Below are positions 21,400 through 32,485 of a stretch of DNA of 64,000 bases, piece after piece. The DNA lies in NCBI GenBank assembly GCA_034509755.1, contig CM067557.1, forward strand, positions 12,314,001 to 12,378,000, given 5' to 3'. The notes under the pieces were generated by a model. That model did not search any database. It had not been told where the DNA came from and worked only from the letters and a program-made list of their open reading frames with translations. The stretch comes from Anisodus tanguticus. Taxonomy: Eukaryota; Streptophyta; Magnoliopsida; Solanales; Solanaceae. Position 1 is the first letter of the stretch, and each line of letters starts with the position of its first letter. The translations under genes were made by a program, and so were the position numbers.

Positions 21400-21670
21400 G
21401 ACTATACATGGCGATCTTTGAAGGCTTTCAACTTGCCACGAGCTGGATTTGAGATTCCAGCTTGAAGACTTCAACTTGTAAACATGGTGGATTTGAAATT
21501 TTAACTTGAAGACTTCCTATATTTAAGACTTCAACTTGCAGACATAGTGGATTTAAAATTTCAACGTGAAGACTTAATGTATTTTAAGACCTCAATTAAC
21601 AAAAGTGGTGAATTTAAAACTCCAACTTAAGTAGTGGGCAAATTTGAAGACTTCAACTTGCAAACATGAC
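21400..21670 (+). repeat. Tandem array 3, degenerate
   Basis: Variants of GACTTCAACTTG with ACATGGTGGATTTGAAATTT, repeated about five times at roughly 50-60 bp spacing. Confidence 0.65.
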
Positions 21671-21684
21671 AACTCACTAATTCA

Positions 21685-22135
21685 TCATGTATTACACCTT
21701 GAGCCTGATTTCTTCAAGAATATATAATCAAAACCTTAAAGTGTGGACGAAATTCATCATGTATGTATTACGCCTTAAGCCTGATTCCTTCAAGAATATA
21801 ATCAAAATCTTAAAGCGCGGACAAAATTCATCATGTACTACACCTTAAGCCTGGTTTCTTCGTAGGACATTACCAAAATCTTAAAGCATGGACAAAATTG
21901 ACCTTGTACTACGCCTTAAGCATGGTTTCTTGAAAAACACAACCAAAATCTTAAAGAGCGGATGAAATTCACTCTGTACTACGCCTTAAACCTTGTTTCT
22001 TCAAAGGACATAACCAAAATCTTAAAGCGCAGATGAAATTCACCTTGTACTACGCCTTAAACCCGGTTTCTTCAAAGGACATAACCAAAATCATAAAGCG
22101 CAAATGAAATTCATCTTGTTCTACGCCTTAAGATT
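21685..22135 (+). repeat. Tandem array 4, about 71 bp units
   Basis: Six to seven copies of TACGCCTTAAGCCTGGTTTC with AACCAAAATCTTAAAGCG and GAAATTCATC, at a regular spacing of about 71 bp. It ends just before the hAT insertion at 22158. Confidence 0.85.
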
Positions 22136-22157
22136 GGTCTCTTTCAAAGGGTCATAC

Positions 22158-25100
22158 TATGGCTGGCCAGTGGGCCGGGATTGGGTCCGTCGGGTCAGGA
22201 CTGGAGGGATCGGGTCGGGGAGGGACGGGAGGAGGGGCGGGATCGGGACAGGCGGGATTCGCCGTCGTCCCGTCCCGTTTCCGATCCCGTCGGAATCGGG
22301 ATCGGGGCGGGGCGGGGCGGTTTTTTGTTTTTTTTTGCACTTAATTTAAAAAATAATATATATATATAAAAAAACTCAATAATTAAACAAGATAGTGTAA
22401 TAAAAACATCTCAAGGCTATTTTTGTGCCTCTTATATTATTTAATATAAATATGATTTTTTTGTAATACAAATACAATTGTCAAAATTGCAACTTTGTGG
22501 TGTTGTTCAAAAGTTGCAAATTATATAAAAATTGCAATTAAAAAAATTACATTTTGAAAAAAATCTGTTCTAGTTTTTTGATAATTTCATGTGGTTCTTC
22601 GGTTGTTATTGGTATTTGTTGGTCAAATTTCTCCACGTCGCTTCCACCACCTTCGGATAAGATTTCATTGTAGTTTTCGTCTTCTTCTTAGTTGATCTCC
22701 AATTGACCGCACCTTCTCCGCTCCGCTCATATCCAATCTCTGAATAATACTACAATCTCCAAGCTGTCTCCGGCTAATGAAAGTCTATGCTCTCCTATTT
22801 GATATCTGTCAGCAGAAAAAGCGCTTTCAGACGCCGTTGATGACGCTTGAATGTTCAAAACATCTTGGGCCATCATTGAAAGTGTCGGAAAGGTCTTCTC
22901 CTTCCCCCTCCAGTATTTCAGCAAGTCTTCACATCATTCTTCATTGAGAACTTCTTGGTACGGTACAGAACCCTGCAAAACAAAAATATCAAACTCGCTA
23001 ATTTGGTTAGTAGTGGTACGACTGCATATTCTATTTCTGAGGCTTTCAATACTAGCCGCAGAAATAGCATGTCTTTTCTGAGGTTGTGTTGAAGAAGAAG
23101 AAGAAGATTGTATGGAAGCCGGTAGGTTGCTATTACTTTCTTGTTGATAAAACCTATATACTTTTTTGCATTCGTCTTTTACGCTAGACAACACTTCTTC
23201 TTTAGTTTGTTAAATAGGTGGTGGGTGATTTGGATTTTTAGGGACTTGGAGGTGGTAGTACTGCTATACAATCGTAAATAGCTTCAATAAGTGATTTAGT
23301 ACCGTCTATTTTAATAGTCGGATTTAATACATCACCAATAATATAAATAGTGGGAATAGGAATAAAATATTTTTTCATTTTGATAAATATTTTTTAATAG
23401 TTGGTTTATCCATATATTCATTAAGCATTAAAAATATTATAGCTAAATAAAACAACATAGTTGAAATAGTAAGATAATATATACCGGAAAATTTTTTTGT
23501 TGCTTGAAAAAATTTCTCTAAAAATACAATAAGTTCAGAAATTTTCCCCAATCGCTATCTACAACCACATCAGCTAGATTTTGATTGTGAGAGTTAAAAA
23601 ATAAAGTTATAGATTTTCTATAGTCATAAGCAATAAGTAGTTGCTCGTATAAAGAATTTCATCTAGTGAGTACTTCTTTTGCAATTTTTCTATAAGGTAG
23701 TTAGCAATCGTGACAAGTTTTTTTGAATTCTTTTCTTCGTTGTATTCTATTATTTTTAAAAATAAAGTTTATAGCAAATTGTATTTTACTAAGAATGTCT
23801 TCAAAAAGTGATAGACCATCCTTTACAACTAAGTTATATATATGTCACGCACATTTTATATGAAAATGATCTGGAAAAAATGGAGTTAAACTATTTTTAA
23901 AAATTGTAATAGCATAATTGTTAGAAGAAGCGTTATCTAATGTAATAGTCATAATTTTATCATTTATTCTGTAATAATCGCAAACTTGATAAATATTTTC
24001 TACAATAAAAGTACCAGTGTGCCTATCATCTATATATCTATACGCTAAGATACGTTTTTGCATAGACCATTTATAATCTATCCAATGACAGGTTACCGTT
24101 AAATAATCATGACCGTTAGTACTACGACCTATATCAGAAGTGATAGTCACTTAGCCATTAAAATGATATAATGAATAACGTAAATATTGTTGATATTCAT
24201 GTGCAAATTTAAATACATCTCTCTTAACAGTTGATCTAGTAAAACCGTTAAAAGCAGGATTATACATATCTCTAATATAATGAATAAAATCGGGAGATGA
24301 AGGAAATGAAAAAGGAAAATCATTCACATAAACTAATTTTGCTATTGGTTCCCTATCTCTATGTTTATTGTAATTAGGGCCTACAATTCCCCCCATCGTG
24401 GGGTTAATTTAACCATGTACTTGGTCTGGGACAGTATGTGAACCTTGTCCCGATGGAGCGGGCTTTTGCGCACCCGGTTTTGAAGCCTCGTATTGGGCAT
24501 ACCTAGTTGGATGAGCATTTGCTACATGTCTCATTAAACCCCCCGTCCCACCGTGACCTTTTCCAGTTTTAAATTTTAAAACATCTTTACAAATTTTACA
24601 TCTAGCTACTTGATTTTCTACGTCCCTATCAAAAAATGTCCATGCATCCATGCATCTGATTTTAATGGTCATTTTGCAGGACCTCGTCTCATACTAGGGG
24701 GAATAGAAGACATTTCAGTTGAAGGTGCACTAGTGGGTGTGTTGTCATCTACATTAGTGGGTGTGTTGTCATCTACATTAGTGGGTGTATCATCTAGATC
24801 ATCGTCTAAATTAAAGTCTTTTTGAGTTCCAGAAAATAGCTCATTGTCTAAATCTAATGGTATTGTAGAAAAATGTTCAGTATCCACAAAATCATCCTTT
24901 GTAGGAATAGGATTCTGTCTATAAATAGGATGACTATAAGAAGTACCATTGCCATTGTTGCCCCTACTAGAAGAAGCCTGACCCCTACCCGTAAGCATAC
25001 GTTTAAATCTTTCCATTATAAATTTATAATTATACTAATAAATAATTAAAGTAAATGAAATTAAGTGTGCTAAATAAAATAAACAGACAATAATAATTTA

Positions 25101-25699
25101 ATGAAGGAACGAATATATCAAATACTGACGTAACGTCGACGTGTAATCGAGAGGTTGAAAATTGAAACTTTGCTCGATGGAAGATCCTCAAGCTAGTTGC
25201 CAACTTCACTCCAAATGAATAAATAAAATTTAATATTTAGTAGACAATAGACTTGTAGAGAGATAGATTGAGAGAATAGAGAGATTGTAGGAAGATTGTA
25301 GGAAGATTTGTGAGAAATATGAAGAGAAAATGAGGTATTTATAGTTGAAAATTGGGTTAAAGTGTAAATATAATAACTTATGAGTTAAAAATAAATATTA
25401 AGGGGATAGGGGGTTGGGGTAGGGGAGGAGACAAAAAATGGCCGTTGCACAACGACCAAAATGTAAAATGATCGTTGGTGCAACGGTTATTTTTGCAAAG
25501 GGAGGAGGGGGGTTTCGGGCGGGATCGGGGGTGGGATCGGGGGGACCGGAACCGGGTCGGGCCTGGAGGGATTGGGGCGGGACGGGGCGGGACGAGACCA
25601 TGTCCCGTCCCGATTCTAGTCGCGATACCACAATTTTTTCTTTTTTTAAAGTCGGGTTCAGAGCGGGACCGAGCCGACCCGGCCCACTAGCCAGCCATA
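22158..25699 (-). mobile_element. hAT DNA transposon, full length, broken transposase
   Basis: 3.5 kb with matching inverted ends: left TATGGCTGGCCAGTGGGCC, right (reverse complemented) TATGGCTGGCTAGTGGGCC. The perfect 8-bp target duplication GGTCATAC lies at 22150-22157 and 25700-25707. Both subterminal regions are strongly GC-rich (CGGGATCGGG, GGGACGG words), unlike the AT-rich interior. The minus strand encodes a BED-finger hAT transposase in broken frames. The ends look intact, so the copy could in principle be moved by a transposase supplied in trans. Confidence 0.92.
22727..25016 (-). pseudogene. hAT transposase with BED finger and dimerisation domain (broken)
   Basis: The protein cuts and reinserts the element by binding its ends in the nucleus. 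It reads leftwards from M at 25016. The N-terminal region has an acidic repeat in which DDNTPTNV recurs, from a short DNA repeat at about 24728-24790. A frame change at 24672-24669 leads into the BED zinc finger (AWTFFDRD, CKICKD, GLMRHVANAH, about 24650-24510). Next come AYQQYL-like sequence and a stop near 24151, then the catalytic region TSDIGRS, VTCHWIDYKW and TLDNASSN (24150-23860), degenerate sequence, and the C-terminal dimerisation domain with FPTLSMMAQDVL and SSTASESAF (about 22890-22800). At least four breaks make it a pseudogene. The order matches plant hAT transposases of the RICESLEEPER type. Confidence 0.85.
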
Positions 25700-25707
25700 G
25701 GTCATAC

Positions 25708-26347
25708 TGATCATGAATTGCCTCAAATAAAAAAAGAGAGAGAGAGCCTTCAGAATATAATGGTCTTCTCATCGAACCGGCCAATATGCCATAATTTAAA
25801 AGTAAAACCAAAGCGGATAAGTCACTGCTTGAATTCTGCTCATTATACAAAGTGAGAAGTGAAGCATGGTGAAGTAGATAAGAAAGAAATCTACACCAAT
25901 ACATGTTGAAGCCCTATCATATTTTACTCGGATTATGTACAAAGATAATTCATAAAGTGAGCTGTAATATAAAGAAAAGATGCTTATCATAAAGGGATAA
26001 AAGATTGACGTGCTATGTTTATGGTAAAAAGATTGAAGATGCTGTACTGTTTGGCAAAAGTCTTGAAAAGGTTATGGTGTAATTAATTAAAAAAAAAAGA
26101 CTTGGCCACAAGAAGACTACTTTTTAACTATCTACTAAACATAAGTGATAAAAGGTGCCTGACACACTTGGAAAGCAACAATTACACGTGAACAAAAGCA
26201 ATGCAAAAAAGGATTTTCAAAAAACTTACCAAAATAAATGCCTGACTATTGGTGTCTTTTAGCCAATCCTCCACTATTGCGTCAAATATTGTTAATGAGT
26301 AGTCTCAATGGGAAGAGGTGCTATTTATAGGCAGGTCAATAAGGGTA
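25708..26347. other. Intergenic DNA, nothing recognised
   Basis: AT-rich with a short GA repeat near 25733. No coding-like frame or repeat boundary seen. Confidence 0.5.
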
Positions 26348-26352
26348 CTAAT

Positions 26353-27498
26353 TGTTGGTTACAAGATGCAGGAAACGAGAATTACAAATAACTGCTCAAA
26401 CATACAAGAATTGAAAATATAATTCAACAACGAAAAATGAAATTACAATAGTTGAAGAAGAGAAAATTGGAAACTGTTTTTGCTGAGTCGAGTGTGACAC
26501 TTTGTCTTTAAGACAATATTGCCCCGTATGTATTCTTTATACGTCCTGGACAATTTATCTCCCAAGATAAAACAGCAATGGAACACTTGAGCAAAGGAAA
26601 CTCAAGAGCTACCGTGAAGAATATTGAGCAATGAAATGATGCAAGGAAGTTGTAGAAAGAAACTGTTTTGCTTGTGTATTTTCGTGTATTGTAAGTGTGT
26701 CTCAACAATGGTGCAAGGGGTGTTTATATAGGTGAGTTGTTAAATGTCTCCATAACACCATTATTGGCCAAATAATGGCCATTATGGAGGTAGTAAAGCC
26801 ACCAAAATAAATGGTGGAAAACACCAACGGATTGACCATTATGGGTGGAGTAATTCAGCCAAAATAAATGGCTGAATTGAGTGCTTGGCGTTTTTGCTTT
26901 GACCGCCCAAATTCTAGAAACTTCAGAACCAAACTGTACATCTGAGAAAATTCTGGTCCATACTGTACATATGAAACTGAAACTTCTGGGATAAAACTGT
27001 ACTTCTGGCAAAGTTTTCTGGCCCAAAAAGATAATATCAGAAGACCCGTGGCCCGTGACCCCGAACCCGGAACCCGGAACCCGAACCGGAACCCGAAACC
27101 GGACCCGGAACCGGACGGGCGGCGGCGGCGCGCGTGTGGGCTTTCCTCGAACCGAAGCACATCTAGGTCCTCCCTCCTTTAAACACATGGGATACCCCTT
27201 GGGGTCCCAAACCCCAAACCAATTTTGAGTCTTATATACACAACAATTCTTTCTTCCTCTACCGATGAGGGAGAATTGAACACAACACCACACTTTCTAT
27301 GCTTCAAACACCTCACTTCGTGGACCAATATCTCTTTCATTTCTCAATGAAATTTGATGATTCTTGGCCCTACGATTATCTACGTACTTAGTAGATCATG
27401 CATATGTGAAGAACCGGATTCTCCAACATACGTAACACTAGTGATTAAGCCGTTAAAGTTGGTCGGTCGCAACTCCCGCCAAAGGCAAATTTCCAACA
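26353..27498 (-). mobile_element. Solo LTR with target duplication
   Basis: 1146 bp starting TGTTGGTTACAAG and ending TTTCCAACA, flanked on both sides by CTAAT (26348-26352 and 27499-27503). No primer-binding site or internal region adjoins it, so it is a solo LTR left by recombination between two LTRs. On the minus strand a CTATATAAACACCCC promoter-like TATA box lies at about 26735-26721, which suggests minus orientation. The 189-residue minus-strand frame at 26724-27293 lies inside the LTR and resembles no known protein; its middle is a run of CCGGAACC-type repeats. Confidence 0.8.
26721..26735 (-). promoter_or_regulatory. Putative TATA box of the solo LTR
   Basis: Minus-strand CTATATAAACACCCC, followed by a leader with no obvious frame. 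The LTR context makes a promoter role plausible; activity is not shown. Confidence 0.4.
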
Positions 27499-27598
27499 CT
27501 AATCTCCTACTCTAGAACAAATTTAACACTTGATAAATCAAATATTTTTGGAATAAGGACAAAGAAGACAAGCAGTTAGCGGTAATGATAAATAGTAT

Positions 27599-27652
27599 AC
27601 CGTGATATACTTACCAAACTTTACGTAATATACATGGTAAGTATATCACGGT
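27599..27652. repeat. Perfect 18-bp inverted repeat
   Basis: ACCGTGATATACTTACCA at 27599-27616 is the exact complement of 27635-27652, separated by 18 bp. It lies 14 bp before the copia 2 LTR. It could be a tiny MITE relic or a hairpin-forming site. Confidence 0.9.
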
Positions 27653-28003
27653 TTGAAGACTATTTTTGTACCATATTTATTATAATTAATTAGCATTGTA
27701 CACTTACCATAATTGTAGAAGTTTTGTACAAATATAATAGGATTTTGGGAGTATAATAGAAATAAGATTTTACATATTGTAAATTGTATATATACTCATT
27801 CATTAATGAAAATAATCAAGAGATTATTTCTTTTATAGTATCAAAAGTCTAGGTCTAAATTACTTCCGCAATTTCTCTCGGTTTTCCGCTCTTCCCTTCT
27901 TGGCCGAGCTGCATCGGAATTCGTGCCCCTCCTCGAATTTCGTGCCAATTTTACCTCATATCTTCCCAATTTTTTTTTTATCTCAATCCCTTTATTCTTT
28001 CGT

Positions 28004-29085
28004 TATGTCTAAGAACGTATTTCATCATGCCCTTACTGTTTTCAACATCAAAAATCTACATCTCTATTGTTCTTGAGATGGAAAACGTCCTATATGCGAC
28101 GTGGAAAAATTGTTCAAAATTCACGCAATCTCTCATCAAGTCCTCCATCACATAATTCCTCCCACTATCCCTCCTCCCGCGGAGGATACTCAGTTATGGA
28201 TTACTCTTGATGCTACCGTCCTTCAGTGGATTTACTCCATTATTTCTACCAACCTCTTACAGACGATCATTAAACCAGACACTACGAGTATGGCTACCTG
28301 AAATAGATTGCGTGATATATTCCAGGATAACTAACAATCTCGTACTGTCACCCTTACGCATAAATTTTCCCAAGTCAGCATAAAGATTTCTCGAATGTTT
28401 CGGCTTATTGTAAACGACTCAAGGAATTAGCATACCAACTTCGTAATGTCGGAGCTCCTGTTACCAATAATCGTCTTGTTTTACAAATGGTTGCAGGCCT
28501 ATTTGCGTCCTATAATGGCGTTGAGACTCTCCTCCGTCAAAGTAATTCTACCTTTTTATCAAGCTCATTCAATGCTCACGTTAGAAGAAGCCGACTTGGA
28601 AAAAAAGGCAGCTACCGGCGCTAGTCTCGTGGTGATGATGACGTCATTCGATAGTTCTAAAGGTTTTGTTGATAATTCGGGCCAAAACCGTACTCATGGT
28701 GTAGACAAGAAGAATCGAAAAATAATGGCAAAAATCGCGGTGGCAATCGTGGTAGTACTGACGGTGGTTGGGGTGGCCCAAACAATGGCGGTGGGCCTCG
28801 GCTCGGTGGGAGTGGGCCGCAGCCCAACTGGTCCCAGCCATGGGCCCCCTGGCAATGGGGCTGGGCTAGTGGGCAGTAGCCCAACAACCCCTATTTTCCT
28901 GCTTCAGCGTACCAAGGGCAGTGGGCTTCTCAGCGGCCCTTCAGGCCTAATGTTTCATAGCCTAGTGGATTTTGGCACACTGCTGGGCCTGGACACCGGG
29001 AAGGCTTGCTTGGGCCTCGGCCCCCGCAGGATTTCCATGCTACGAGCCCTAATCAGATCCCGACTCCGACAAATATTGAGGCCGC
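28004..29085 (+). pseudogene. Copia 2 gag (broken)
   Basis: ATG at 28004 opens MSKNVFHHALTVFNIKN. The UBN2-like region follows in pieces (VEKLFKIHAISHQVLHHIIP, 28110-28170; WITLDATVLQWIY, 28197-28235), with stops near 28073 and 28299. A 219-residue frame from 28446 reads partly out of the ancestral frame. The C-terminal part is Gly/Asn/Pro-rich and corresponds to the basic tail. No CCHC knuckle is visible. Confidence 0.65.
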
Positions 29086-29099
29086 CATGCATACACTTG

Positions 29100-29415
29100 G
29101 ATTAAATCCTCCATACGCGAATTGGTACATGCACACCGATGCCACTTCTCACATGACATCTGACCAAGGTACTCTCTCGTCTTATTCCAATTTGAGCAAA
29201 AATCATGGCATAATTGTTGGTAATGACAACTCAATTCCAATTTGTGGTTACGGTCATACAACTTTGTCTCCCCCTACATTCACCTCTTGTTTTGAAAAAC
29301 ACCCTTCATGCCCCTAACTTGATTAAAAATTTGATGTATGTCCGTAAATTCACCATTGGTAATTGGGTTTCTGTTAATTTTGATCCTTTTGGGTTTTCTG
29401 TGAAGGATTTCTAGA
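29100..29415 (+). pseudogene. Copia 2 protease, catalytic site lost
   Basis: The block NWYMHTDATSHMT corresponds to the usual NWYMDTGATSHMT start, so the catalytic aspartate is replaced by histidine and the following glycine by aspartate. VGNDNSIPICGYGHT and the closing APNLIKNLMYVRKFT are conserved. A frameshift lies near 29300. Inactive by sequence. Confidence 0.8.
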
Positions 29416-29439
29416 CGGGGATACCTCGCATGAGATGTA

Positions 29440-30990
29440 ATAGTAGGAGAGACCTTTATCCTATCACGCCGCATCCAGTCTCTCGAGTCAAGCATTGCCA
29501 TCTACTTTTGCAGCTCTAGCTCATTCCTTATGGCATGCACGTTTGGGTTACCCTGGGTCGTCCATTGTTTCTTCTTTACATAAAAACAATTTTATTTGTT
29601 CTAAGCGTACGCGTAGTACTCAAATTTGTCATTCCTGTCCTTTAGGAAAACATGTTAGATTGTCATTTGTATCTTCTACTTCTCGTACTTTAATGTCATT
29701 TGATATTATTCATAGCGATTTATGCACGTTTGGGTTACCCTGGGTCGTCCATTGTTTCTTCTTTACATAAAAACAATTTTATTTGTTCTAAGCGTACGCG
29801 TAGTACTCAAATTTGTCATTCCTGTCCTTTAGGAAAACATGTTAGATTGTCATTTGTATCTTCTACTTCTCGTACTTTAATGTCATTTGATATTATTCAT
29901 AGCGATTTATGAACATCTCCCGTTTTTAGTTCTGTGGGCCATCATTATTATGTTCTATTTTTGGATGATTATTTTAATTTTTTGTGGACCTTTCCGTTAG
30001 TGAAAAAATCTCAATTTTTTCCACATTCTTACAATTTAGAGCATTCATCCGTACCCAATTCGAACATAAAATAAAAAATATTCAATGTGATAATGGCAAA
30101 GAATATGATAATGGGTTGTTTCGGAATTTTTGTGATGCTAATGACATAGTTTTTCGTTTCTCTTGTCCTCATACGTCCTCACAAAATGAGAAGGCCAAAC
30201 GAAAAATTCGTACAATTAATAATATTGTCCACACTTTATTAGTTCATGCTTCCGTCCCCCTTTCTTTTTGGCATCATGCTCTACAAATGACTACTTATCT
30301 TCTTAACATACTTCCTACCAAATGGTTGGCATATTCGTCTACTCTTAGAACCCTATATAATAAGGATCCTTCGTATTCACATGTTTGAGTTTTTGGGTGT
30401 GTATGCTATCCACTATTTCCGTCAACTACTATTAACAAACTTCAAGTCCGTTCTACCGCTTGTGTATTTTTGGGTTATCCGTCAAATCATCGTGGTAACA
30501 AATGTTTTGATTTTTCTTATAGTAAAATCATAATAAGTCGTCATGTAATTTTTATGAACCCAATTCCCATTTCACAAAGTATGTAGTCCCGTGCCTAGTT
30601 TGTATAATTTTTTAGATGATCGGGTCCCGTCATATGTCATACATCATTTGTTGGACCAATCCCATACCGCTGACCCGCCAGCAGACCCACTGCATGCTGG
30701 CCCACAACAACCGTCCTAGCCCACTCCTGCTTCAGGTCCTTCTGTTTCAGGCCTATCCAGTGGGCCGCCTGCCCAGTTACACATCCCAGCCCAGTCCCAA
30801 TTCGGTCCCACTCCAGTTGTTGTTTCTCGAGTTGGGCCAGCAGGCCCACAGCCTATTGGCCAGTCCGTTCCTGTTCCAGATTTCACCTCAGATCCACATG
30901 TTTCCACCTCGAGTCAAGGGCCTATTACTCATAGTCAAAGGGGTATTTTTAAACCGAAGAAACATTTTAATCTTAATTCTAATATTCTTA
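29440..30990 (+). pseudogene. Copia 2 integrase with internal duplication
   Basis: The zinc-binding part SLWHARLGYPGSSIVSSLHK and CHSCPLGKHVRL begins at about 29507. A 187-bp exact tandem duplication (29536-29722 and 29723-29909) repeats this segment, ending each time in FDIIHSDL. The core continues with FLDDYFNFLWTF, CDNGKEYDN (about 30085-30115) and PHTSSQNEKAKRKIRTI (30168-30218), where the glutamate is replaced by lysine in the usual GQAER-type motif. The C-terminal segment LGYPSNHRGNKCFDF (30473-30515) precedes a Pro/Gln-rich linker. Confidence 0.8.
29536..29909 (+). repeat. 187-bp exact tandem duplication
   Basis: Copy one is 29536-29722 and copy two is 29723-29909. I saw no difference between them by eye. 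It occurs only within copia 2 integrase and adds a second partial domain. Confidence 0.9.
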
Positions 30991-31039
30991 AATCCCCACC
31001 ACCCCGTAATTCAGTGTCTGCGTTAAATGACCCGAATTA

Positions 31040-31735
31040 GAAAATGGTTATGACCGACGAATATAATGCTCTTATGGATAATAAGACGTAGGAGTTGGTG
31101 CCATGTCCTTCTGGTATTAATATTATTCGTTCTATGTGGATTTTTACTCATAAGGATAATTCTGACGGCTCTTTGGCGAGGCATAAGGCTCGTCTTGTCG
31201 GTGATGGTAAAACTCAGCAGGTTGGCATGGATTATGGTGAGACATTTAGTCTGGTGGTCAAACCGGCTATCATTCACACTGTTCTCAGTCTGACTCTTTC
31301 TAAGGCATGGCCCATTCATCAGTTAGATGTGAAGAATGTTTTCTTACATGGTGATCTTATCATCATCATGTCCGTTTATTGAAGAAGTCCTTGTATGGGC
31401 TTAAGCAGGCCCCACAGGCTTGGTATAAGAGATTTGCAGACTATATTTCGTCTATTAGGTTTTCTCACAGTAGGTTTGATAATTCATTATTCATATATCG
31501 TCGTGGTACTTTCCTGACATATATTCTATTATATGTGGATAATATTATCTTGACTGCCTCGTCGGATGCTTTGCGCAAGTCTATCATGACGATGCTCACT
31601 TCTGAGTTTGCTATGAAAGACTTGAGGCCATTGAGTTACTTCTTGAGAATTATTGTCACTCGTCATGCCGTTGGGTTATTCTTATCACAACAGAAGTATG
31701 CCACTGAGATAATTGAGAGGCTTGGTATGTCCTCG
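31040..31735 (+). pseudogene. Copia 2 reverse transcriptase, active site altered
   Basis: Motifs: ELVPCPSGINIIRSMWIF (about 31090-31145), HKARLVGDGKTQQVGMDYGETF (31183-31250), WPIHQLDVKNVFLHGDL (31308-31358), a stop at 31380, then KKSLYGLKQAPQAWYKRF (31382-31435) and LLYVDNIILTASSD. The catalytic YVDD reads YVDN at 31532-31543, so the second aspartate is lost and the enzyme would be inactive even if the frame were open. Confidence 0.85.
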
Positions 31736-31739
31736 TGTA

Positions 31740-32470
31740 AGTCTACTTCCACTCTTGTTGATACTAAACTCACGCTGGGTGCTGCGGCTGGCTCACCTTA
31801 CGAGGATTCTACCCACTATCACAGTCTGGCCGGAGCTCTTCGGTATCTTACTTTCACAAGATCGGATATTACATATGCCGTACAACATGTATGTTTATTT
31901 ATGCATGATCCTAGGGTTGAGCACATGAATGCGCTCAAACGCATTATCCGCTACATCCAGGGTACACTTGACTTTGGCCTGCATCTTTATCCGTCGACGA
32001 CTTCTAAACTTGTCTGATATACAGATGTTGATTGGGGTGGTTGTCCAGATACCAGACGCTCCATGTCTGGCTATTGTATGTTTCTGGTTACTAACTTGGT
32101 CTGCAAAGCGACAATCTACCTTATCACGCTCTAGTGCGGAGGCCGAGTATCGAGGGGTAGCCAATGTGGTCTCTGAATCATGTTGGTTACGTAATCTTCT
32201 CTTAGAACTTCATTGTCCCATTCAGAAGGCTACCTTAGTTTATTGTGATAATGTTAGTGTCATCTATCTTTCTGGTAATCCGGTTCAACACCAGCGCACT
32301 AAACACATCGAGATGGATATACACTTTGTTCGCGAAAAGATAGCTTATGGACAAGTACGCGTCTGCCATGTCCCTTCCAGGTATCAAATTGCAGACATCT
32401 TTACGAAGAGTCTTCCCTCGGTTCTATATGAAGATTTTAGGGACATTCTCATCGTACGAAGATCACCCGC
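31740..32470 (+). pseudogene. Copia 2 RNase H
   Basis: Blocks LKRIIRYIQGTLDFGLHLYP (31935-31995), SAKRQSTLSRSSAEAEYRGVANV (32100-32168), VYCDNVSVIYLSGNPVQHQRTKHIEMD (32238-32315) and VCHVPSRYQIADIFTKSLP (32360-32416). This is the best preserved domain of copia 2: from 31929 its frame stays open through the end of RNase H and runs on into LINE D. Confidence 0.85.
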
Positions 32471-32485
32471 TATGACTGCAGGGGG

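Larger units (their letters stand above)
27667..32484 (+). mobile_element. Ty1/copia retrotransposon 2, 3' LTR missing
   Basis: The probable 5' LTR is 27667-27835 (TGTACCATATTTATT to TCTTTTA); its layout follows the copia 1 LTR. The primer-binding site TAGTATCAAAAGTC (27836-27849) is a mutated TGGTATCAGAG. Gag, protease, integrase, RT and RNase H follow in copia order up to the purine tract GCAGGGGG ending about 32485. There the element stops without a 3' LTR and continues directly as LINE sequence. Many stops. It is a different, older copia family member than copia 1. Confidence 0.85.

Noticed and set aside
22104..22369. Gly/Arg-rich frames on both strands
   Set aside because: Produced by the GGGACGG/CGGGATC words of the hAT left terminus.
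25398..25904. 168-codon minus-strand frame across the hAT right end
   Set aside because: It crosses the transposon terminus and target duplication and is rich in Pro/Arg from GC-rich terminal repeats.
26724..27293. 189-codon minus-strand open frame
   Set aside because: It lies inside a solo LTR and its middle is a GC-rich repeat; no domain seen.
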